Assembly (NCBI GenBank): GCA_003452915.1
Contig: DMMZ01000041.1
Location: 1 to 42,804 of the forward strand
Source: Clostridiales bacterium
Lineage (GTDB): Bacteria > Bacillota > Clostridia > Oscillospirales > CAG-382
Direction of reading: 5' to 3'
Length of the DNA stretch: 42,804 nucleotides
The notes under the pieces are model-generated. The model searched no databases, was not told the origin of the DNA, and worked only from the letters and a program-made list of their open reading frames with translations. A program made the translations under genes and the position numbers. This document shows, in pieces, positions 7,949 through 15,258 of the stretch (its first letter is position 1; the number at the start of each line of letters is the position of its first letter).

Positions 7949-9187
7949 TTATTTATTTTTATAATATGCAACTGTAAGATCTACCACAAGTCCATAACTC
8001 TTTATACCTTCGGTTTGTCCTTGTGTTTTAATAAAAGCGTCATTTACTGTTTGCGCAACATTTGACACTTTACTCTCTCTATACTTATCAAAGAAAAGTG
8101 AATAAGCAGAAAATTCTGTACGGAGTTCTATTGGATAATTATTATTATAAAAATCTGTGTAAAGCGTCTTATCCGCTGCATAAAGAGCATTTAAAACATA
8201 TTGCATCATATTGCTGTATCCCGAATAACGGATATAAGAATCATCGCTTTCCATGCAAACAAGATATGCAACAAAATTAGCTTCATCCTCTCTTGCAATA
8301 CCACGCTGGTGTGCCATTTCATGTGCCATTGTAAAAGGAATTATATAATCGGGATAGTTTACATTTATATTAGCTTCGCCTGTCATAAAAGTGTAAACAC
8401 CGGAAATATGCGTGTAGGTAAACTGCTCCGAAAATGCAATAGGTTTTGGATATGATTCAAAGCTGTTCAAATAATCAACTTTTTCAACATAACTCTTAAA
8501 AGCAAAATTTATCTTTTTCGCCAATTCGTCATAAGAATAGGGCATGACAGAGGATTCTGTATATCTAAAATTAACATTGTCAATAATATTTTCCATTTCT
8601 TTAGATAACTTTATTGCAGTATCATAGAGTTCCTGTCCGGAGACACCTTTTCTTTCCAATGAAAGGTTCTTATCAAGAGAGTAGCGAAAATACGCAGGAC
8701 CGAAAGCGGTAAAGAATATGGATACTATTATAAGTAAAACGCAGATAAGCGGGAGAAGCCATTTGTAAAAATCTGAGGGCTTGACCGCTTTATTCATCGC
8801 CCTCCAGGAAGCAATAAAATATGCTATGATAAGTATAGGAACCGATAACAGAAACCATTCCGCGACCGAGAAGGACAACCAGGTAGTAAGCTTTGCAAGT
8901 AAAAATTTAAGCCAATAGGCAGGATACCTAGTCCAGAATTCAGCGAAGTCGGGAGATAGTCGTGAAATTATATAAACTAAAGCAGAAAATAGGAACACAC
9001 ATACAGCCGATAAAAAATATACCGAAAAAAAGCCGCGGATACACAACCAACCCTTAAAGGTTAGTTTATCAGCGGTGTTTTTAACAGAATCGGATTCGTT
9101 TGATTTCTCTATATCAAGGTTACCTTTAAACACATTTTCATCCTTAATAATATCATCGGGGTGGGAAGTGTTGTTTCCGCAAGACAC
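7949..9187 (-). CDS. DUF3810 membrane protein with HExxH motif
   Basis: About 412 residues. A charged N-terminus (~60 residues) precedes three hydrophobic segments (FFSVYFLSAVCVFLFSALVYI, SFSVAEWFLLSVPILIIAYF, WLLPLICVLLIIVSIFFTA). The C-terminal half carries TMAHEMAHQRGIAREDEANF, a zinc-metalloprotease HExxH with a second acidic EDEAN motif, as in the DUF3810 family. Substrate unknown. I prefer GTG 9187 as start: its G is shared with the ilvE stop (TAGTG) and AGAGAGG lies 7 bases upstream. The longer TTG start at 9208 lacks such a site. Stop-start overlap implies translational coupling to ilvE. The second gene of three on this transcript. Confidence 0.83.
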   Translation of the reverse strand: MSCGNNTSHPDDIIKDENVFKGNLDIEKSNESDSVKNTADKLTFKGWLCIRGFFSVYFLSAVCVFLFSALVYIISRLSPDFAEFWTRYPAYWLKFLLAKLTTWLSFSVAEWFLLSVPILIIAYFIASWRAMNKAVKPSDFYKWLLPLICVLLIIVSIFFTAFGPAYFRYSLDKNLSLERKGVSGQELYDTAIKLSKEMENIIDNVNFRYTESSVMPYSYDELAKKINFAFKSYVEKVDYLNSFESYPKPIAFSEQFTYTHISGVYTFMTGEANINVNYPDYIIPFTMAHEMAHQRGIAREDEANFVAYLVCMESDDSYIRYSGYSNMMQYVLNALYAADKTLYTDFYNNNYPIELRTEFSAYSLFFDKYRESKVSNVAQTVNDAFIKTQGQTEGIKSYGLVVDLTVAYYKNK

Positions 9188-10251
9188 TATTTTACCTCTC
9201 TTGACCAACCAAACTCGTCTTTTAATAGTCCGTATTGAATTCCAGTGATGTTATCATATAAAAGTTTGGATATGTTTCCTATTTGTTCGTTGTTTATTAC
9301 AGCTATATTTCCATGCCAGTCAAGTTTTCCGACAGGTGAAATAACTGCTGCTGTACCTGTGCCGAAGACTTCTTCAAGTTTACCGTTCTGGGCGGCAGCA
9401 TATACCTCGTCTATACTTATTCTGCGTTCTGTTACTTTATAACCCTTTGTCTTAAGGAAGGTTATTACAGAATCTCTGGTAACGCCGGGCAGAATGTTAC
9501 CCTCAAGAGCCGGTGTAATAACTTCTCCGTCGATAACAAAGAACACATTCATTGCACCGACTTCATCAATATATTTATGTTCTATGCCGTCAAGCCAGAG
9601 TACTTGAGCGTAACCCTTTTCCTCAGCCTTCTTTTGGCCAATTAAGGATGCAGCATAGTTTCCGCCTACCTTTACGTAACCTGTTCCGCCCTTAACTGCT
9701 CGTACCAATTCATCTTCAATACATATTTTTACAGGATTTAATCCTGTAGCGTAATAAGAACCTACAGGCGAGAGAATAATCATAAACAAATATGTTTTTG
9801 ATGCGTGAACCCCTAAAAAAGCGTCAGTGGCAATTATAAACGGACGTATATAAAGCGATGTACCGGGTTGGGTAGGTATCCAGTCGCTGTCTATTTTTAC
9901 AATTTCTTCGATAGCTTGAATAGCATCCTCAACATTCACTCTGGGAATACATAAACGATCGTTGGTGTTGTTCATTCTCTCTATATTCATTTCGGGTCTG
10001 AACAAACGAATTTTTCCATCACTTGATTTATATGCTTTAAGTCCTTCAAACATCTCTTGACCATAATGAAAGACCATGGAGGCAGGGGACATAGATATAT
10101 TGCCAAAGGGTACAATTCTTGCATTGTGCCAGCCTTCACCCTCGGTATAATTCAATATAAACATATGGTCAGTGAAATATTTGCCGAAACCCAGTGAATT
10201 ATAATCAGGTTTTACCTTTGGTGTTTCGACTTTATTTACAGTGATTTTCAT
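9187..10251 (-). CDS. ilvE: Branched-chain amino acid aminotransferase
   Basis: 354 residues, the usual length of the large bacterial BCAT (fold-type IV PLP enzyme), which interconverts Leu, Ile and Val with their 2-oxo acids using glutamate. Family blocks are visible: FHYGQEMFEGLKAY, RPEMNIERMNNTNDRLCIP, YIRPFIIATD, KGGTGYVKVGGNYAASL (the PLP lysine is within VKVGGNYAAS-related sequence), AQVLWLDG, and VFGTGTAAVISPVG. ATG is preceded by AAGGAG with 8-base spacing. No T-box motif is visible in the leader. First gene of an operon with DUF3810 and the DUF4855 lipoprotein, an association that has no obvious metabolic logic. Confidence 0.96.
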   Translation of the reverse strand: MKITVNKVETPKVKPDYNSLGFGKYFTDHMFILNYTEGEGWHNARIVPFGNISMSPASMVFHYGQEMFEGLKAYKSSDGKIRLFRPEMNIERMNNTNDRLCIPRVNVEDAIQAIEEIVKIDSDWIPTQPGTSLYIRPFIIATDAFLGVHASKTYLFMIILSPVGSYYATGLNPVKICIEDELVRAVKGGTGYVKVGGNYAASLIGQKKAEEKGYAQVLWLDGIEHKYIDEVGAMNVFFVIDGEVITPALEGNILPGVTRDSVITFLKTKGYKVTERRISIDEVYAAAQNGKLEEVFGTGTAAVISPVGKLDWHGNIAVINNEQIGNISKLLYDNITGIQYGLLKDEFGWSREVK

Positions 10252-10341
10252 TGGCTGCTCCTTAATTTTTCTATTATTTATTTAAACATCAATAAATGAC
10301 TTGACTAATAAACTTATGTGATACATTCTCTTATTAAGTAA

Positions 10342-10370
10342 AATATAACATACAATATTTTTAAAGTCTA
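10342..10370 (-). promoter_or_regulatory. Proximal ilvE promoter (extended -10)
   Basis: On the - strand: TAGACT (10365-10370), 17-base spacer ending in TGT, then TATATT (10342-10347), giving an extended TGnTATATT -10. Predicted leader to the ilvE ATG is about 85 bases. Confidence 0.5.
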
Positions 10371-10610
10371 TATACTATTTTGCAAATATCGACACTATAT
10401 CATTAACTTAAATATTCTATAGAAACGAAGTTTATATGATTTTAAACCAACACATATTAAAATCTGGTAATAAAATTTTAAGCTATTACAGTATAAAACT
10501 AAATTACTCGGCTGTTTTGCCACAGACAAGAAATTTACGTAAGCATTTTCATACAAGCTTTGAAATTTCATTTAAAAATAATAACTTATTTATCAAGCTA
10601 CAATAATGCA

Positions 10611-10639
10611 ATTATAATATATAATCGTAAAAAGTGCAA
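10611..10639 (-). promoter_or_regulatory. Distal - strand promoter candidate
   Basis: TTGCAC (10634-10639), a 17-base spacer and TATAAT (10611-10616) on the - strand. It is a better match to consensus than the proximal site but would give a leader of about 350 bases before ilvE. Confidence 0.45.
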
Positions 10640-10800
10640 CCACTATTTTTATAAAATAAGCTAAAAATTTAAATTAAAGTGATAAAAAACTATATATGTA
10701 TAACAAATTTCCTATTAAAAGTTAACATTTGTTAATGCCAGTGTCACAATTGTGGATTATTATAGTTAAGACGATTTGAAATCCGAGAGGGGAAAAAACC

Positions 10801-11973
10801 GTGAAATTAGACCTTAAGCAAGTTAATTTACCTAAGCTAAAGAGAAAAATCGTATCAAAAATCCCAAAATTAAAATTATTGAATTCCAATAAAAATGTTA
10901 TAATAACTGTTTTGGTTTTTTCAATTTTACTTAGTGGCATATTTATTTTCTCAAATCCAAGTAAAGACACGAGTTCTTTGATTTCTGCGGAAAGCAGCAA
11001 TGAAGTATTAGAAGCGGCGATAACAGAAAACCTTGTCACAGCATATGGTTTGTACATAGATGGTGCGTTTATAGCGGCGACAAATCATAAAGCGGATATT
11101 TCCGCTTCACTTGATACATTACTTAACGGAAAAGTTTCGTCACTCTCTGTTTCGGATGTTACAAGCGCACAGTTTATGAACGAGATTAAAATTGAAAACG
11201 GTCAGTATGCTTCAGAGAGCGTTGTCGATATTGCTTCTCTGAAAAAGTTATTGGGAATCGAAGATGAGTATACCTACACTTTTAACCTTAAAAGTGTAAC
11301 AGGTGAAGAAGTTAACTGTGATCTTTCTGTTGTAGTTTATGCAAAGACCTCCGAAGAAGTAGAAATCGCTTACGAAACAGATTATATTGACACTGACTTA
11401 AAGAAAAGCGGATATGAGAAGGTTGTTTGTACAGGAAGTACTGGCACAGGAATTGCATATTATGAACTAGTATATATAAATGAAGAGCTTGTACAAAAAA
11501 ACTTCATTTCAAAAGATACAGTAGTTCAGCCTGAACCAGAGGTTGTTGAACGTGGAGTGCTTTCTGCTGAAAAGACAGTTAATTCTATCGGAGTGCTTAC
11601 ATTTCCCTATCCAGGCAGAATAAGCTCCTACTTTGGCTCAAGAAGTCTTGGTTATCATGAGGGAATAGATATTATTGCTTACAGCGGAAATTGTTACGGA
11701 GATGATGTTTACGCGGCAGCTGACGGTGTTGTAACCTTTGCAGGAACAAATGCAGGTTATGGAACAGTAGTATTTATTGACCATGGTGAAGGATTGGTAA
11801 CCGGATATGCACACCTTTCTTCTATGTCAATGAAGGAGGGCGATATTGTTAAAACAGGTGATGTTGTCGGACAAATCGGCACGACCGGAAGAGTAACAGG
11901 ACCTCATCTGCATTTTGAAGTTCAGCTTAACGAAGTTAAAGTTGATCCGATGTTGTTCCTTAAAGTAGATTAA
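10801..11973 (+). CDS. M23 family peptidase with G5 domain
   Basis: 390 residues from GTG 10801, preceded by GAGAGGGG. One membrane anchor (VIITVLVFSILLSGIFIF, about 33-51) follows a basic cytoplasmic N-terminus, so the bulk is extracellular. Residues ~175-255 look like a G5 domain (TSEEVEIAYETDYIDT, GTGIAYYELVYINEELV). Residues ~265-387 are a LytM/M23 zinc endopeptidase: H286 and D290 in HEGID, and H369/H371 in GPHLHFEVQL complete the zinc/catalytic set, so it should be active on peptidoglycan cross-links. A single-gene unit closed by its own terminator. Could take part in cell separation or envelope remodelling. Confidence 0.93.
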   Translation: MKLDLKQVNLPKLKRKIVSKIPKLKLLNSNKNVIITVLVFSILLSGIFIFSNPSKDTSSLISAESSNEVLEAAITENLVTAYGLYIDGAFIAATNHKADISASLDTLLNGKVSSLSVSDVTSAQFMNEIKIENGQYASESVVDIASLKKLLGIEDEYTYTFNLKSVTGEEVNCDLSVVVYAKTSEEVEIAYETDYIDTDLKKSGYEKVVCTGSTGTGIAYYELVYINEELVQKNFISKDTVVQPEPEVVERGVLSAEKTVNSIGVLTFPYPGRISSYFGSRSLGYHEGIDIIAYSGNCYGDDVYAAADGVVTFAGTNAGYGTVVFIDHGEGLVTGYAHLSSMSMKEGDIVKTGDVVGQIGTTGRVTGPHLHFEVQLNEVKVDPMLFLKVD

Positions 11974-11993
11974 AATACAAATATTATAAAATT

Positions 11994-12022
11994 AACCGAA
12001 GGCATTTAATTTACCTTCGGTT
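11994..12022 (+). terminator. Terminator of the M23 peptidase gene
   Basis: AACCGAAGG (11994-12002) pairs with CCTTCGGTT (12014-12022) around an 11-base loop, followed by TTGTTTTGTTT. Confidence 0.85.
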
Positions 12023-12089
12023 TTGTTTTGTTTGTATTTACTTGAAAAATTAATTATATACGGACATTTTTGAAGAATTTTTCTAAATG

Positions 12090-12464
12090 TTATTTCTTAA
12101 GAGAAGTAGTATTTTCAATCATATCCTTAAGTTCTGCAAGTTCTTTTTCACTTAAAGAATTATTCTGAAGAAATGCGGCGAAAAAAGCTTTTTTAGAGCC
12201 TTTATACAGCTTTTCAATTAAATTTTCGGTTTCTGCTTTTTGTATAACGCTTTTTTCTACTAGAGAACTACATATAAAATTCGGCTCACTGCGTTTAATG
12301 CAGTTTTTTTCGATTAATTTTTTAATTATCGTATAGGTAGTATTTTTATTCCAGCCAATTGTCTTTGTGGTAATAACGTTGATTTCTTTGGCCGAAACAG
12401 GTTCTTTCTCCCAGACAATCTCCATTACCTTTAATTCACTGTCAAATAGCTTTATATTTTCCAT
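12090..12464 (-). CDS. BlaI/MecI/CopY family transcriptional repressor
   Basis: 124 residues, family length. Residues 1 to ~70 are the winged helix (LFDSELKVMEIVWEKEPVSAKEI, then WNKNTTYTIIKKLIEKNCIKR, the conserved recognition helix region). The C-terminal dimerisation part contains FFAAFLQNNSLSEKELAELKDMI. Members repress genes for beta-lactam or copper resistance and are usually inactivated by a membrane sensor protease (BlaR1/MecR1). No such sensor is adjacent. It is divergent from a small membrane protein gene, with a BlaI-like operator between them. The last codons (..IENTTSLKK) recur in two non-coding repeats at 23.7 and 26.9 kb. Confidence 0.9.
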   Translation of the reverse strand: MENIKLFDSELKVMEIVWEKEPVSAKEINVITTKTIGWNKNTTYTIIKKLIEKNCIKRSEPNFICSSLVEKSVIQKAETENLIEKLYKGSKKAFFAAFLQNNSLSEKELAELKDMIENTTSLKK

Positions 12465-12495
12465 TTATATTAATACCTTTCATTTAATATGTTAT

Positions 12496-12524
12496 ACACT
12501 ATCACAATAGTATGTTTTTGTCAA
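12496..12524 (-). promoter_or_regulatory. blaI promoter
   Basis: TTGACA (12519-12524) on the - strand with a 17-base spacer to TAGTGT (12496-12501). The spacer and -10 are covered by the dyad at 12497-12512, so autorepression is likely. Confidence 0.5.
12497..12512. promoter_or_regulatory. BlaI-type operator dyad
   Basis: On the - strand TACTATTGTGATAGTG, with perfect half-sites ACTAT/ATAGT around TGTG. It resembles the TACTA..TAGTA dyads bound by BlaI/MecI (family knowledge) and overlaps the blaI promoter. The divergent promoter contains only a TACTA half-site at 12563-12567. Confidence 0.6.
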
Positions 12525-12544
12525 GATTTTATATTGTTAATATA

Positions 12545-12573
12545 TTGACAATTTTAAATTATTACTATATTAT
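12545..12573 (+). promoter_or_regulatory. Near-consensus promoter of the membrane protein gene
   Basis: TTGACA (12545-12550), 17-base spacer, TATTAT (12568-12573). Transcription should begin near 12580, so the AGGGTG ribosome binding site (12579-12584) lies at the very 5' end of the message. Confidence 0.7.
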
Positions 12574-12591
12574 AAAAAAGGGTGATATTTT

Positions 12592-13137
12592 ATAAAAGGT
12601 AAAAAGATATTTAGATTATTAGGAGCAATTTTAGTTGTAGGCTATTTAATTATTTTAATTTATTCTTTAATAACAGGCTATCAATTTTACTTATATGGGT
12701 TTAACGACGATATTATTTATGTATTATTTCTTGTTCTATTTATTATAATTACACCTATAATAACATTTAAAAAGTATATAAGAGAAGAAAAAATATTATT
12801 GGTTATTTTTTTGATACTTATTATTTGTTTTAATACATTACACATAAGGGATTATATAAATGAACTCAATACCGAATATTATGAATTTGAATCTCCTGAC
12901 GGGGAAAATACTATTTTAATTAGTTACGAAGAAGATAATAAAGATTTAAGTAATAAAGTTACAATATATACAAAACCGAATTTCTTTTCAATTGATTTTT
13001 ATTATTCTATCTATAGTAAGACTAATTTAATAAATGATAATATGTATTCATTAACCTGGGGTGATGGCAGTGTAACCATACGTTTCTATGATGACAAAGG
13101 ATGGGAAAATAAAGAAACTCTTGATTTTAAAGACTGA
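12592..13137 (+). CDS. Three-helix membrane protein with ATA at the start position
   Basis: An open frame of 181 codons with no ATG, GTG or TTG until TTG 12799. AGGGTG (12579-12584) is exactly 7 bases before ATA 12592, and from there the protein reads (M)KGKKIFRLLGAILVV.., an ideal membrane-protein N-terminus. Hydrophobic segments lie at about 9-28, 39-58 and 68-82. A ~95-residue extracytoplasmic domain follows (YYEFESPDGENTILISYEE, WGDGSVTIRFYDDKG). The C-terminal pattern faintly recalls DUF5412-type small membrane proteins; function unknown. Starting at TTG 12799 would remove two helices and lacks a good binding site. ATA may be a real AUA start, an ATG mutation inactivating the gene, or a sequence error. 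Divergent from blaI, possibly its target. Confidence 0.62.
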   Translation: MKGKKIFRLLGAILVVGYLIILIYSLITGYQFYLYGFNDDIIYVLFLVLFIIITPIITFKKYIREEKILLVIFLILIICFNTLHIRDYINELNTEYYEFESPDGENTILISYEEDNKDLSNKVTIYTKPNFFSIDFYYSIYSKTNLINDNMYSLTWGDGSVTIRFYDDKGWENKETLDFKD

Positions 13138-13157
13138 TTGTTATAACTATATAAAAA

Positions 13158-13186
13158 TAGCAGGGATTGTAAAAAATCACCTGCTA
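13158..13186. terminator. Terminator of the V-ATPase operon (and of the + strand membrane gene)
   Basis: TAGCAGGGATT (13158-13168) pairs with AATCACCTGCTA (13175-13186), a 12-bp stem with one bulged base. On the - strand it is followed by TTTTTAT, ending the nine-gene ATPase transcript. On the + strand the U-tract is poorer. Confidence 0.75.
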
Positions 13187-13189
13187 TAA

Positions 13190-13810
13190 TTATTCACTTT
13201 GCTGTTCGCTTCTTTGTTTTATAACCTTAAGTCTGGAGAAATCCTCTCGTTCTTTTTCTTCAAGAGCATCGGATATATAGCTGATTGTACTTTTTAACTT
13301 CGGAATAATAATATTATTTAACGCATTAGTACGCTTTTGCGCTTTTTTTATTGCATCTGCAAGTCTAAAAACATTGCTCTCAATCTCAGAAAGCTTTACG
13401 GTCAGCCTTTTTACCTCAACAAATTTCAAATAAGCCTCATCAAGCTGAGAGTTGCTGGATTCTAGTCCGTAATAAAGTGCGTTCGGCTGTTCCTCAAGTG
13501 TTACAGTAGGTAGCTCAACCCCCATTACGCTTCGTACGTCAAGTTTTAAACCGTTGTCAACAGGAATAGCCTGTGAAGATTCGTTTACTATACCGAGTGT
13601 AATATTTGCTTTTTGAAGTGCAAGATAGGCTTGTGCATACATATCATCTATCTGAGCTTGAATAGTTTTGGCCTTGTCTATCATAGTCATTATTTCACGA
13701 ACTAAAATATTACGCTTACGATCCATAAGATCATGACCGAGTACAGCGAGTGATTGTGATTTTTTTGCGTTTAGTAGATTGCTTTTTGTGGGGAACACCC
13801 TCGAAGCCAT
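13190..13810 (-). CDS. ntpD: V-type ATP synthase subunit D
   Basis: 206 residues. Subunit D is the central rotor shaft that turns inside the A3B3 head and couples it to the membrane ring. N-terminal PTKSNLLNAKKSQSLAVLGHDLMDRKRNILVREIM and C-terminal RLADAIKKAQKRTNALNNIIIPKLKSTISYI are family signatures; both ends are long helices that form the coiled-coil shaft. ATG follows GAGGTGA, which contains the stop of ntpB, so the two are coupled. Last gene of the operon, followed by a terminator. Confidence 0.96.
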   Translation of the reverse strand: MASRVFPTKSNLLNAKKSQSLAVLGHDLMDRKRNILVREIMTMIDKAKTIQAQIDDMYAQAYLALQKANITLGIVNESSQAIPVDNGLKLDVRSVMGVELPTVTLEEQPNALYYGLESSNSQLDEAYLKFVEVKRLTVKLSEIESNVFRLADAIKKAQKRTNALNNIIIPKLKSTISYISDALEEKEREDFSRLKVIKQRSEQQSE

Positions 13811-13817
13811 TTTAAAA

Positions 13818-15224
13818 TCACCTCATGTCCCAAGTGTATTTTATGCTTTTACTTTTCATTTTTCTGTAATGCGCTGAAAGCATATCCTCACTGATACGAT
13901 CTAATGCTTCTTTGGGAAGCATAGATAATAATTCCCAGCCTAAATCAAGCGTTTCTTCAATTGTCCGATTTTCGTTTTCGCTCTGTCCAATGAAGAAGTG
14001 TTCGAATTCCCGTCCAAACTCAACCAGTTTTTTATCAAGCTGACTTAATTCTTCCTCGCCGATAACAGACGCAAGTGCCTTGGCGTCCTGTACCTTTGCA
14101 TAGGTAGAAAAAAGCTGATTGGAAAGCGGACCGTGATCCTCACGGGTATAACCTTCACCGATACCGTCCTTCATAAGTCTTGATAAAGAAGGTAATATCG
14201 AAACAGGCGGATAAATACCAATAGAATCCAGCTCTCTGTCAAGCACTATTTGTCCTTCTGTAATAAAACCTGTAAGATCAGGGACAGGATGTGTTATATC
14301 ATCGTTCGGCATAGTTAAAATCGGAATTTGCGTCACCGAACCGTTGCTTCCGTGTATAATACCGGCTCTTTCATATATCGAAGCCAAATCAGAATATAGG
14401 TAACCCGGATAACCTTTTTTACCGGGAATTTCACCTCTTGAAGAGCTGAATTCACGTAATGCCTCGGCATATGCTGTCATATCTGTAAGAATAACCAGAA
14501 TGTTCATGTTAAGGTCATAAGCAAGGTATTCTGCGGCGGTCAACGCACAGCGTGGAGTTATAATCCTCTCTATGATCGGGTCATTTGAAAGGTTAAGGAA
14601 CATTACAACACGGTCCATAACGTTCGACGCTTCAAAGGAACGACGGAAATAATCCGCAACGTCATTCTTTACACCCATGGCGGCAAAAACAACTGCGAAA
14701 TCGCTTCCGTCGGCAACCGAAGCCTGTTTTACAATCTGTACTGCAAGCTCATTGTGTTTCATACCCGAGCCTGTAAATATCGGCAGCTTCTGACCACGAA
14801 TAAGTGTTGCAAGTGCATCTATTGATGAAATTCCTGTTCTTATACAGTTTCTTGGATAAACACGGGCTACGGGGTTTATAGGTGAGCCGTTTACATTACG
14901 CTTGCAAACAGGATAAATCTCGCCCAAACCATCGGCAGGGCTGCCCAAGCCGTCGAAAACTCTTCCGATTATTTCGGGAGACAATGACATTTCCATTGGT
15001 CTGCCAACAAGACGAGTGCGGGTATTCATCATAGAAATACCTCTTGTACCTGCAAAAACCTGAACTACTACCCGTTTACCCTCTATTTTAACTATTCTTC
15101 CCGCTCTTTCACTGCCATCGTCTAGATGCAGAGAAACCATTTCCTCGTAACTTGCATCTTCTACACCGTCGAGGATAACAAGCGAGCCATGTATTTGATT
15201 TAATCCTTTATATTCAAGAATCAT
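13818..15224 (-). CDS. ntpB: V-type ATP synthase subunit B
   Basis: 468 residues, normal length. Non-catalytic, nucleotide-binding subunit of the A3B3 hexamer. It opens with YKGLNQIHGSLVILDGVEDASYEE and has the B-subunit variant of the P-loop region (FTGSGMKHNELAVQIVKQA), lacking the GKT of subunit A. TPRCALTAAEYLAYDLNMNILVILTDMTAYAEALREFSS and PGYLYSDLASIYERAG are further hallmarks. GGGGGG lies ~11 bases upstream of the ATG. It sits between ntpA and ntpD. Confidence 0.97.
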   Translation of the reverse strand: MILEYKGLNQIHGSLVILDGVEDASYEEMVSLHLDDGSERAGRIVKIEGKRVVVQVFAGTRGISMMNTRTRLVGRPMEMSLSPEIIGRVFDGLGSPADGLGEIYPVCKRNVNGSPINPVARVYPRNCIRTGISSIDALATLIRGQKLPIFTGSGMKHNELAVQIVKQASVADGSDFAVVFAAMGVKNDVADYFRRSFEASNVMDRVVMFLNLSNDPIIERIITPRCALTAAEYLAYDLNMNILVILTDMTAYAEALREFSSSRGEIPGKKGYPGYLYSDLASIYERAGIIHGSNGSVTQIPILTMPNDDITHPVPDLTGFITEGQIVLDRELDSIGIYPPVSILPSLSRLMKDGIGEGYTREDHGPLSNQLFSTYAKVQDAKALASVIGEEELSQLDKKLVEFGREFEHFFIGQSENENRTIEETLDLGWELLSMLPKEALDRISEDMLSAHYRKMKSKSIKYTWDMR

Positions 15225-15258
15225 TGCTGTAATATCCCCCCGAAGTGTTTAAGCATTC

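Larger units (their letters stand above)
10252..10800. other. 549-bp divergent intergenic region
   Basis: Very AT-rich region between ilvE (-) and the M23 peptidase gene (+). It holds two candidate - strand promoters (10342-10370 and 10611-10639), an inverted repeat TTAACA/TGTTAA at 10722-10735, and the GAGAGGGG ribosome binding site of the M23 gene. I see no T-box, no leader peptide rich in branched-chain codons and no recognisable RNA gene. Confidence 0.6.

Noticed and set aside
10252..10600. T-box or amino acid leader peptide for ilvE
   Set aside because: No T-box GGUGGNACCGCG-type sequence and no run of Leu/Ile/Val codons on the - strand.
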